This document shows positions 1 through 5,039 of a stretch of DNA of 5,039 nucleotides, piece after piece. The translations under genes were made by a program, and so were the position numbers. Numbering within the stretch: the first letter of the stretch is position 1; every line of letters begins with the position of its first letter. The stretch comes from Thiobacillus sp. (lineage in GTDB: Bacteria > Pseudomonadota > Gammaproteobacteria > Burkholderiales > Thiobacillaceae), in contig DONB01000143.1 in the NCBI GenBank assembly GCA_003510325.1, positions 9,524 through 14,562 of the forward strand, in the 5' to 3' direction. Below the pieces are notes generated by a model. It searched no databases and had not been told where the DNA came from. It was given only the letters and a program-made list of their open reading frames with translations.

Positions 1-639
1 CGCCTGGGCCGCCCGCTGATCACGGTGTCGTGCCACGATGACCTCACCGCCTCCGACCTGGTGGGACGCTATCTGGTCAAGGGCGGCGAAACCGTATGGG
101 TCGACGGCCCTCTCACCCGCGCGGTGCGTTGCGGCGGTATCTGCTACCTCGATGAAATCGTCGAGGCACGCAAGGACACCATGGTGGTGATCCGCCCGCT
201 GGCCGACGACCGCCGCACCCTGCCGATGGAAAAGCTCGGCCAGATGGTCGAGGCGCCGCCCGAGTTCTGCCTCGCGATTTCCTACAACCCCGGCTATCAG
301 AGCGTGCTCAAGGATCTGAAGCAGTCGACCCGGCAGCGCTTCGTCGCGCTGGAATTCGACTACCCGTCCGCCACGCTCGAGTGTCGCATCGTCGCTACCG
401 AGTCCGGTGTATCCGACGCCGTTGCCGACAACCTCGTGCGCTTCGCGCAGATGACGCGCAACCTCAAGGGCAGCGGACTGGAGGAAGGCGCCTCCACGCG
501 GCTGCTGGTGCATGCCGGCAAGCTGATCGCGGACGGCGTCTCCCCGGTCACCGCCTGCAAATCCGCTGTCGCCCAGGCGGTCACCGACGACGCCGACATG
601 CTGAAGGCGATACAGGAACTCTCCTCATCAATATTTTGA
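1..639 (+). CDS. cbbQ: CbbQ, AAA+ ATPase of the CbbQO-type Rubisco activase (5' end outside window)
   Basis: The reading frame is already open at base 1, so only the C-terminal 213 residues are present and the true start and Walker A loop lie upstream. CbbQ is a cytosolic MoxR-class AAA+ ATPase. In this family it forms hexamers that, with CbbO, use ATP to free Rubisco from inhibitory sugar phosphates. Seen here (residues counted from base 1): the segment [15 protein letters not shown] (11-25), typical of CbbQ; Walker B in ICYLDEI with D51 and E52; a sensor-1-like Asn in SYNPGYQ (N96); candidate arginine fingers in STRQRF (R111, R113); and a sensor-2-like region GASTRLL with R167. A GTG at base 25 is an internal Val codon, not a credible start. 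cbbO follows after 10 bases. The close relative NorQ/NirQ is less likely, because the HDDLTASDL wording and the linked cbbO fit CbbQ better. No damage is visible. Confidence 0.93.
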   Translation, partial: RLGRPLITVSCHDDLTASDLVGRYLVKGGETVWVDGPLTRAVRCGGICYLDEIVEARKDTMVVIRPLADDRRTLPMEKLGQMVEAPPEFCLAISYNPGYQSVLKDLKQSTRQRFVALEFDYPSATLECRIVATESGVSDAVADNLVRFAQMTRNLKGSGLEEGASTRLLVHAGKLIADGVSPVTACKSAVAQAVTDDADMLKAIQELSSSIF

Positions 640-649
640 TGCACGTGCG

Positions 650-2770
650 ATGGCGCAGCTGCCGCTAACCGCCGCCGAAATGGAGGCCAGCCTCCACGTC
701 TGGCTGGAAACCGAATTCACCTATTTCAAGGTCGAGCAGCTCGCCACCGAACTCGCCGCGCTGACACGCGACGAGCAGGATTTCATCCTCGGCTGGATCC
801 GCCGCATTGCCTCCACTCACATCACGCTCGCCTGGCAGTTCGGCCGCCGTGCACCGGCGCTGCTGCCGCGCATGGAGCGACGCCTGCTGGAAGCATGGGC
901 GGTGCACACCTGCGACGTGTTCGACCGTACTGGCCTGCAGACTGCGCTGAGAGTGATGGAAGAGGTCGACAGCTTCGACGAGGTGCAGCACGCAAACGAC
1001 GCGGCCGGCGCACTGTTCGAGGACATCGCCCCGGTGCTGGGCAACTTCGTCTGCGGACTTTCCGGACGCCGGTTGAAGCTCGAGGAAGGTGACGCCGCGT
1101 GGACCGACGGCGAGCGCATCGTGCTGCCGCCGCTGATCGCCGCCCTGCCGAATCTCGACGACAACTTCCAGCTCGCCAAGGCCACCGTCGCGCTGCTGTG
1201 GGCGCAAACCCGCTTCGGCAGCCTGCGCATCGACCATGCGGCCGTCGCCGCCGGCTACGCCGACCCCGAACGCGCGCTGGCTCGCCTGCACGCGCTGGAA
1301 ACGCTGCGACTCTCCGCGCGCATCGCGCGCGAACTGCCCGGCCTGTTCCGTGAAATGCAACGTCTGCGCGCGCGACTCGACCCCGCGCTGCCGCCAAGCT
1401 GGCAGCGCTTCGAGGCGGCGCTGGCTTCAGGGCAGGCCACCATGGGTGACAGCCTGGCCCTGCTCGGCGCGGCTTACGACGAGCCTGACTGTCCGCAGTG
1501 GAGCGACCAGGGCTGCCTGCGCCCCGATGCGATCGCCGCCGCCCGTGCCGCGCGGCTGGACAAGGAAAAGGCGCGGCTGCGCATCAAGCTGGCCGAACTG
1601 CTGGAAGAGCACCAGGCTGTGCAAGACGATCGGCAGTCAGATAGCGAAACACCACCCAAACCGGAGGTCGAGCCACACGACGAGAATGGCCGGCTCGACT
1701 TCGAGATCACCCTCGACGGGGCGCCGCTGGCGCCGCCCGATAACGTCAAACAATTGCTCACCTCGGTCTATCTCGATTTCGGCGAGATTCCTCCGGACTA
1801 CCTCACGCCGGCGGGCGACGGCGAATACGACCCGAATCGCGTCTTCGACCAGCCCGAGGATCCCGATGCCGTGTGGCACGGCACCTACCACGAGAAAGGC
1901 GCCGAGCTGTATCCCGAGTGGGATCACGGCCGTCAGCATTACCGCAAGAACTGGTGCGTGATGCGGGAAAAGAATGTCCCGCCGGTCCACGACAGCTTCT
2001 ATCGCGACACGCTCGACAAATACGCCGGCGTGGTCAAGCAGCTGCGCCGCAAGTTCGAGGCGCTGCGCGACGAGAACCGCCTCGACAAGCGCCAGACCCA
2101 GGGCGACGAAATCGACCTCGACGCCTTGATCGAGGCACTCGCCGACGCCAAGGACGGACGCGAGATGAGCGACCGCCTGTTCGTGCGCCTGCACCGTGCC
2201 GAGCGCAACATCGCCGTCGCCTTTCTGGTCGACATGAGCGGCTCGACCAAGGGCTGGATCAACGAGGCCGAGCGCGAGGCGCTGATCCTGCTGTGCGAGG
2301 CGCTGGAACTGCTGGGCGACCGCTACGCGATCTACGGCTTTTCCGGCACCACGCGCAAGCGCTGCGAGCTGTTCCGCATCAAGACTTTCGACGAAGCCTA
2401 CGGCGACGAGGTGAAGGCGCGCATCTCCGGCATCCGTCCCCAGGAATACACCCGCATGGGCTTCGCGCTGCGCCACATGACCAAACTGCTGAACCAGGTC
2501 GAAGCCAAGACCCGCGTGCTGTTGACACTGTCGGACGGCCGTCCGGACGATTATTTCGACGTCTATCGCGGTCAGTACGGCGTCGAGGACACGCGCATGG
2601 CGCTGCTGGAAGCGGCACGCACCGGCATCCACCCCTTCTGCGTCACACTCGACCGCGACGCGCGCGACTACCTGCCGCATATGTACGGCGCGGCGCGTTA
2701 CATCATTCTGGATGACGTGCGACAATTACCGGTGAAAGTCACCGACATCTACCGACGCATCACGACATGA
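650..2770 (+). CDS. cbbO: CbbO, VWA-domain adaptor of the CbbQO Rubisco activase
   Basis: A 706-aa protein in the usual size range for CbbO. In the family, one CbbO binds a CbbQ hexamer and its VWA domain contacts Rubisco, so it acts as the substrate adaptor of the activase. Residues 1 to about 295 form a helical N-terminal region with no motif I can name. A charged, probably coiled-coil helix spans about 296-325. A Pro/acid-rich linker spans about 326-345. A conserved middle part contains HGTYHEKGAELYPEWDHG. The C-terminal VWA domain runs from about 517 to the end. Its metal site (MIDAS) is complete: DMSGS gives D528, S530 and S532, with T601 in EYTRMG and D629 in LSDGRPDD. ATG 650 is the first possible start, because no ATG, GTG or TTG lies in frame between the upstream stop at 602-604 and 650. 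There is no clear Shine-Dalgarno just before it, which suggests coupling to cbbQ; ATG 680 is the fallback start. NorD is the main alternative family, disfavoured by the CbbQ partner. Confidence 0.93.
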   Translation: MAQLPLTAAEMEASLHVWLETEFTYFKVEQLATELAALTRDEQDFILGWIRRIASTHITLAWQFGRRAPALLPRMERRLLEAWAVHTCDVFDRTGLQTALRVMEEVDSFDEVQHANDAAGALFEDIAPVLGNFVCGLSGRRLKLEEGDAAWTDGERIVLPPLIAALPNLDDNFQLAKATVALLWAQTRFGSLRIDHAAVAAGYADPERALARLHALETLRLSARIARELPGLFREMQRLRARLDPALPPSWQRFEAALASGQATMGDSLALLGAAYDEPDCPQWSDQGCLRPDAIAAARAARLDKEKARLRIKLAELLEEHQAVQDDRQSDSETPPKPEVEPHDENGRLDFEITLDGAPLAPPDNVKQLLTSVYLDFGEIPPDYLTPAGDGEYDPNRVFDQPEDPDAVWHGTYHEKGAELYPEWDHGRQHYRKNWCVMREKNVPPVHDSFYRDTLDKYAGVVKQLRRKFEALRDENRLDKRQTQGDEIDLDALIEALADAKDGREMSDRLFVRLHRAERNIAVAFLVDMSGSTKGWINEAEREALILLCEALELLGDRYAIYGFSGTTRKRCELFRIKTFDEAYGDEVKARISGIRPQEYTRMGFALRHMTKLLNQVEAKTRVLLTLSDGRPDDYFDVYRGQYGVEDTRMALLEAARTGIHPFCVTLDRDARDYLPHMYGAARYIILDDVRQLPVKVTDIYRRITT

Positions 2771-3042
2771 GCCTGGACGAACTGAAAGTGGGATTTTTCT
2801 ACAGCAACGGCGCCTATGGCCGCACCTGGGGGGTTCGCCAGCTGGCCGAGATCACTGCCGACGCCGAGACCGGCGAGATGCTGGCGCATTTCAAAGGGGT
2901 TGCCGGCACCTGCCGCCGCAAAAAGGGCCATTGCAGCCCGGCTGAATTCGCCCGCTGGGCCAAATATCAAGTGGCGCTGCAGGAAAACGACTGGAAGCGG
3001 GTCGGCGGCGACGCGCCGTCCAGCAACTCACAGGCTGCCTAG
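2767..3042 (+). CDS. Small conserved-looking protein of unknown function, translationally coupled to cbbO
   Basis: I do not recognise this 91-aa protein. Its ATG overlaps the cbbO stop as ATGA (2767-2770) and no Shine-Dalgarno precedes it, so translation is probably coupled to cbbO by reinitiation. It looks like a real gene, not a shadow: its composition is protein-like, it is in a fully coupled operon position, and it ends exactly against obg. It has no signal peptide and no membrane segment, so it is probably cytosolic. The aromatic/glycine-rich N-terminus ([17 protein letters not shown], residues 9-25) suggests a small beta fold. Next comes a basic patch with two cysteines, C49 and C56, in TCRRKKGHC. 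Then an amphipathic helix with aromatic residues, [18 protein letters not shown] (59-76), and a short Ser/Ala/Gly-rich polar tail. Its position as last gene after cbbQ-cbbO suggests a role in Rubisco maintenance or in regulating the operon, but that is inference from neighbourhood only. Confidence 0.78.
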   Translation: MSLDELKVGFFYSNGAYGRTWGVRQLAEITADAETGEMLAHFKGVAGTCRRKKGHCSPAEFARWAKYQVALQENDWKRVGGDAPSSNSQAA

Positions 3043-3050
3043 CCGGCAGC
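3034..3050. other. Small GC-rich hairpin centred on the shared stop codons of two convergent genes
   Basis: GCTGCC (3034-3039) pairs perfectly with GGCAGC (3045-3050) around the five-base loop TAGCC. The loop and stem edge hold the stop codons of both the 91-aa gene (TAG 3040-3042, plus) and obg (TAG from CTA 3039-3041, minus). No T-run follows on either strand, so it is not a classical intrinsic terminator. It could pause polymerase or protect RNA 3' ends, or be a chance product of GC-rich coding sequence. Confidence 0.4.
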
Positions 3051-4115
3051 AGGGGGATCGGACGCAGGCAGACCCGCCCCCGATTCATCCTCGGCAGGCC
3101 TCGGCGCCTGGGTCTCCAGATAGTCCATGACCGCGTAGGTCAGCGCGTTGCAGCCGCTGCCGTCCAGTGCCGAAATCGCGAATACCGGCCCTTCCCAGCC
3201 ATAGTCCGCCACGAACTTCGCCACCACGGCCTCGCGTTCGGCTTCGTCCACCATGTCGATCTTGTTCAGCACCAGCCAGCGCGGCTTGTCGTAGAGCTGC
3301 TGGTCATACTTGCGCAGCTCCTCGACGATGGCGCGCGCCTCGTGCACCGGGTCGCCCGCTTCCCAGCGCGGCGAAATGTCGACCAGGTGCAGCAGCAGGT
3401 GGGTACGCTGCAGATGCCGCAGGAACTGGTGGCCCAGGCCCGCGCCTTCTGCCGCGCCCTCGATCAGCCCGGGAATGTCCGCGATCACGAAGCTGCGTTC
3501 GCTGTCGACCCGCACCACCCCCAGATTCGGCGCCAGCGTGGTGAACGGATAATCGGCCACCTTGGGGCGCGCCGCCGAGACAGCGCGGATGAAGGTCGAC
3601 TTGCCTGCGTTGGGCATGCCCAGCAGGCCGACGTCGGCCAGCACCTTCAGTTCCAGCGCCAGTTCCCATTCCTCGCCCGGTTCGCCCAGCGTATGCTGGC
3701 GCGGCGCGCGGTTGGTGCTCGACTTGAAATGCAGGTTGCCCAAGCCGCCCTTGCCGCCACGGGCCAGGCACACCGTCTGCCCGTCCGCCGCCAGGTCGGC
3801 CACCACTTCGCCGCTGGTGGTGTCGGTGAACACGGTGCCTACCGGTACGCGGACGATGAGGTCCTCGCCGCCCTTGCCGTAGCACTGCGCGCCGCGGCCA
3901 TTTTCGCCTTTTTGCGCCTTGAAGATGCGGGTGTAGCGGAACTCGACCAGGGTGTTGATGTTGCGGTCGGCCACCGCGATCACGCTGCCGCCGCGGCCGC
4001 CGTCGCCGCCGTCGGGGCCGCCCTTGGGAATGTTTTTCTCGCGGCGGAACGAAGCGCTGCCGTCCCCGCCATTGCCGGCGATGACCTGAATTTTGGCTTC
4101 GTCTATGAATTTCAT
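3039..4115 (-). CDS. obg: Obg/CgtA GTPase, 50S ribosome assembly factor
   Basis: Obg is an essential GTP-binding protein that joins the late 50S ribosomal subunit during assembly and links ribosome production to nutrient state. The 358-aa product has the two expected domains. Residues 1 to about 158 form the glycine-rich Obg fold (MKFIDEAKI start, [29 protein letters not shown]). The rest is a GTPase domain with every G motif: G1 GMPNAGKS (166-173), G2 in YPFTTL (189-194), G3 DIPG (213-216), G4 NKID (284-287) and G5 ISAL (314-317). It ends in a short disordered Pro/Ala/acidic tail and lacks the OCT domain of some Gram-positive Obg proteins. The MKFIDEA start is canonical and has AGGT (4125-4128 on the plus map) nine bases upstream. 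It follows rpmA, but a terminator lies between them. Its stop shares CTAG with the convergent 91-aa gene. Confidence 0.98.
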   Translation of the reverse strand: MKFIDEAKIQVIAGNGGDGSASFRREKNIPKGGPDGGDGGRGGSVIAVADRNINTLVEFRYTRIFKAQKGENGRGAQCYGKGGEDLIVRVPVGTVFTDTTSGEVVADLAADGQTVCLARGGKGGLGNLHFKSSTNRAPRQHTLGEPGEEWELALELKVLADVGLLGMPNAGKSTFIRAVSAARPKVADYPFTTLAPNLGVVRVDSERSFVIADIPGLIEGAAEGAGLGHQFLRHLQRTHLLLHLVDISPRWEAGDPVHEARAIVEELRKYDQQLYDKPRWLVLNKIDMVDEAEREAVVAKFVADYGWEGPVFAISALDGSGCNALTYAVMDYLETQAPRPAEDESGAGLPASDPPAAG

Positions 4116-4146
4116 ATCGGGGTGACCTAATTAATTCCGCACAAAC

Positions 4147-4178
4147 AAAAAAGCCCCATCCGGCGGACAGGGCTTTTT
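4147..4178 (-). terminator. Rho-independent terminator after rpmA
   Basis: On the minus strand this reads as a hairpin followed by a T-run. AAAAAGCCC (4178 down to 4170) pairs over nine bases with GGGCTTTTT (4156 down to 4148). The loop is 13 bases and can form three further pairs (TCC with GGA) inside it. The T-run continues as TTTTTTGTTTG downstream. The flanking A and T tracts make it plausibly bidirectional. It would end rplU-rpmA transcripts, so obg depends on read-through or on its own promoter. Confidence 0.88.
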
Positions 4179-4204
4179 GGCGAACGAATCGGATTCAGCT
4201 CAAA

Positions 4205-4468
4205 TCAGGCTGCAACCGGCTCGATGCGAACCATGCGGCGGCGGGCAGCGCCCTTGATCTCGAACTTGACCGTGCCGTCCGCCTTGGCGAACAGGGTGTG
4301 GTCCTTGCCGATGCCGACGTTGTCGCCGGGGTGGAACTGGGTGCCGCGCTGACGCACGATGATGTTGCCTGCCAGAACCATCTCGCCGCCGTAGCGCTTG
4401 ACGCCCAGACGTTTCGACTCCGAATCGCGACCGTTACGCGAACTGCCGCCTGCTTTCTTGTGTGCCAT
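4205..4468 (-). CDS. rpmA: 50S ribosomal protein L27
   Basis: L27 is a small, basic protein of the large ribosomal subunit whose flexible N-terminus reaches the peptidyl transferase centre and helps place the tRNA ends. The 87-aa product has the family's usual length and opening, [16 protein letters not shown], followed by the signature GVKRYGGE and the beta-barrel segment with [13 protein letters not shown] and GKDHTLFA. There is no N-terminal extension of the kind cleaved in Firmicutes. A strong Shine-Dalgarno, AAGGAG (4477-4482), sits eight bases before ATG 4466-4468 and overlaps the rplU stop codon. The gene lies 12 bases after rplU in the same operon, giving coordinated production of L21 and L27. 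Confidence 0.99.
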   Translation of the reverse strand: MAHKKAGGSSRNGRDSESKRLGVKRYGGEMVLAGNIIVRQRGTQFHPGDNVGIGKDHTLFAKADGTVKFEIKGAARRRMVRIEPVAA

Positions 4469-4476
4469 GGTATGTG

Positions 4477-4482
4477 CTCCTT
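4477..4482 (-). promoter_or_regulatory. rpmA Shine-Dalgarno embedded in the rplU stop
   Basis: AAGGAG on the minus strand overlaps the first two bases of the rplU TAA (4483-4481) and lies eight bases from the rpmA ATG. It fixes the rpmA start. A ribosome terminating on rplU would uncover or reuse this site, favouring coupled translation of the two ribosomal proteins. Confidence 0.85.
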
Positions 4483-4792
4483 ATGCGGTGATGCCGCCGA
4501 TTTGCACTTCGGTGAAGTACTGGCGATGGCCTTGGCTCTTGCGATAGTGCTTGCGGCGGCGCATCTTGAAAATCTTGATCTTGTCGCCGCGTGCCTGGTT
4601 CAGCACAGTGGCCGTAACCGTGGCGCCGCGCAGCATGGGTGCGCCCATCTTGATGTCGGCGCCATCGCCCACCATCAGCACCTGATCAAAGGTGATCTCG
4701 CTGCCGATCTCGGCTTCGAGCTTCTCAATTTTAAGTTTGTCACCGGCGCTCACGCGATATTGCTTGCCGCCGGTTTTGATGACTGCGTACAT
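4481..4792 (-). CDS. rplU: 50S ribosomal protein L21
   Basis: L21 binds 23S rRNA in the large ribosomal subunit and is needed early in its assembly. The 103-aa product matches the standard bacterial length. It has the family start [14 protein letters not shown], the central [15 protein letters not shown], and the basic C-terminal signature [16 protein letters not shown] followed by the strand FTEVQIGGI. The start is supported by GGAGA (4799-4803) six bases upstream of ATG 4790-4792. It is the first gene of the rplU-rpmA operon and has a near-consensus sigma-70 promoter just upstream. The predicted leader is only about 33 bases, too short for the structured autoregulatory L21 leaders known in some Firmicutes. 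Confidence 0.99.
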   Translation of the reverse strand: MYAVIKTGGKQYRVSAGDKLKIEKLEAEIGSEITFDQVLMVGDGADIKMGAPMLRGATVTATVLNQARGDKIKIFKMRRRKHYRKSQGHRQYFTEVQIGGITA

Positions 4793-4961
4793 GGGGGGTC
4801 TCCAACCATTACGAACCCAGGAAAGCGCGAGATTCTAGCGGTGAACCCGCAGTGAGTCAAACGATTTAACGCGTCGTATGGGGAGATTCTATGCTTCGGG
4901 CGATGAAAAACCACAGCCGGACTGCTACCATGGCGGGATTTTCCAATAACCAGCCCCTATC
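4793..4961. other. Divergent rplU / ispB control region
   Basis: This 169-base non-coding stretch separates two divergent genes. It holds the rplU promoter described separately and a second copy of the nine-base string GAGATTCTA (4829-4837 and 4883-4891), read as TAGAATCTC on the minus strand. The second copy would place another -10-like TAGAAT upstream, but no good -35 matches it. On the plus strand, TGCTACCAT (4923-4931) resembles an extended -10 and could start ispB transcription near 4938; there is no matching -35. No other operator or hairpin stands out. Confidence 0.55.
4832..4860 (-). promoter_or_regulatory. Sigma-70 promoter of rplU-rpmA
   Basis: On the minus strand, -35 TTGACT (4860-4855) and -10 TAGAAT (4837-4832) each match five of six consensus bases and are separated by exactly 17 bases. 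Transcription should begin near 4825, giving a short leader of about 33 bases that carries the rplU ribosome-binding site. A strong, near-consensus promoter is what a ribosomal protein operon would be expected to have. Confidence 0.85.
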
Positions 4962-5039
4962 GTGTCCCTGGAGAGCCTGCAATCCTACCTGGCCGACGAC
5001 ATGCGCGCCGTCGATCATGTCATCCGCCAAAGCCTGTAT
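4962..5039 (+). CDS. ispB: Trans-polyprenyl diphosphate synthase, N-terminal fragment (3' end outside window)
   Basis: Only 26 codons are present, in frame to the last base. The peptide VSLESLQSYLADDMRAVDHV and following residues resembles the N-terminus of octaprenyl diphosphate synthase (IspB), which starts with a short helix containing a D-M-x-x-V pattern (D12, D13, M14, V17). The enzyme extends farnesyl diphosphate with isopentenyl diphosphate to make the side chain of ubiquinone. The start is constrained: a TAA at 4947-4949 lies in frame upstream, so the GTG at 4962 is the best choice, with ATG 5001 as a late alternative. No clear Shine-Dalgarno precedes it. Divergent placement from rplU is the normal context of ispB in Beta- and Gammaproteobacteria and supports the call. 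The aspartate-rich catalytic motifs are beyond the window. Confidence 0.82.
   Translation, partial: MSLESLQSYLADDMRAVDHVIRQSLY

Noticed and set aside
665..1397. Several open frames on both strands within the 5' half of cbbO
   Set aside because: They overlap the real cbbO frame, are Arg/Ala-rich, and show no family motif; all are explained by GC-rich codon usage.
1637..2725. 362-codon open frame on the minus strand opposite cbbO
   Set aside because: It is fully antisense to the well-supported cbbO VWA region, has no recognisable motif, and is the kind of long open frame that GC-rich codon bias creates on the opposite strand.
1..2770. norQ-norD (nitric oxide reductase activation genes) as an alternative to cbbQ-cbbO
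   Set aside because: The families are homologous, but the [14 protein letters not shown] wording and overall sequence fit CbbQ better, and no nor genes are seen. Finding norCB upstream instead of Rubisco genes would reverse this.
3052..3081. GGGGG/CCCCC pairing as a terminator at the end of the cbb operon
   Set aside because: The stem is only five bases around a 20-base loop, lies inside obg coding sequence, and is not followed by a T-run.
3342..4130. 262-codon open frame on the plus strand opposite obg
   Set aside because: It is antisense to obg, whose motifs are complete. The product is Ala/Val-rich without domain features, and there is no ribosome-binding site or operon context.
4793..4825. 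Structured autoregulatory L21 leader RNA
   Set aside because: The leader from the predicted start site is only about 33 bases and shows no stable stem, so there is no room for such an element.
4298..4855. 185-codon open frame on the plus strand across rplU and rpmA
   Set aside because: It runs antisense through two intact ribosomal protein genes and through the rplU promoter, so it is a coding shadow.

Overview
The window is GC-rich, gene-dense DNA that looks like a chemolithoautotrophic proteobacterium, most likely a betaproteobacterium of the Thiobacillus, Sulfuricella or Gallionella kind. Two things suggest this. First, it carries the Rubisco activase pair cbbQ-cbbO. Second, the divergent ispB | rplU-rpmA-obg arrangement is standard in Betaproteobacteria. 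The taxonomic call is an inference from gene content and order, not from any search.

Positions 1-3042 (plus strand) hold the 3' end of a Calvin-cycle (cbb) operon. It runs: cbbQ, without its N-terminus because the window opens inside it; cbbO, 706 aa, starting 10 bases after the cbbQ stop; and a 91-aa protein I do not recognise, whose ATG overlaps the cbbO stop as ATGA. CbbQ is a MoxR-type AAA+ ATPase and CbbO is a von Willebrand A (VWA) domain adaptor. Together they remodel inhibited Rubisco. The structural Rubisco genes are presumably upstream, outside the window. The small third gene is the main unknown here and is a candidate accessory factor.

Positions 3039-4792 (minus strand) hold housekeeping ribosome genes: rplU (L21), rpmA (L27) and obg (the ribosome-assembly GTPase Obg/CgtA). 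rplU and rpmA are driven by a near-consensus sigma-70 promoter at 4832-4860 and are followed by a strong intrinsic terminator at 4147-4178, which separates them from obg. The obg gene converges on the cbb operon so tightly that both genes end in the same four bases, CTAG (3039-3042). A small GC-rich hairpin is centred on that junction.

Positions 4793-4961 are the divergent control region between rplU and the gene starting at 4962 on the plus strand. That gene is the first 26 codons of a trans-polyprenyl diphosphate synthase (ispB), cut by the window end. I saw no tRNA or rRNA, insertion sequence, CRISPR array or attachment site.
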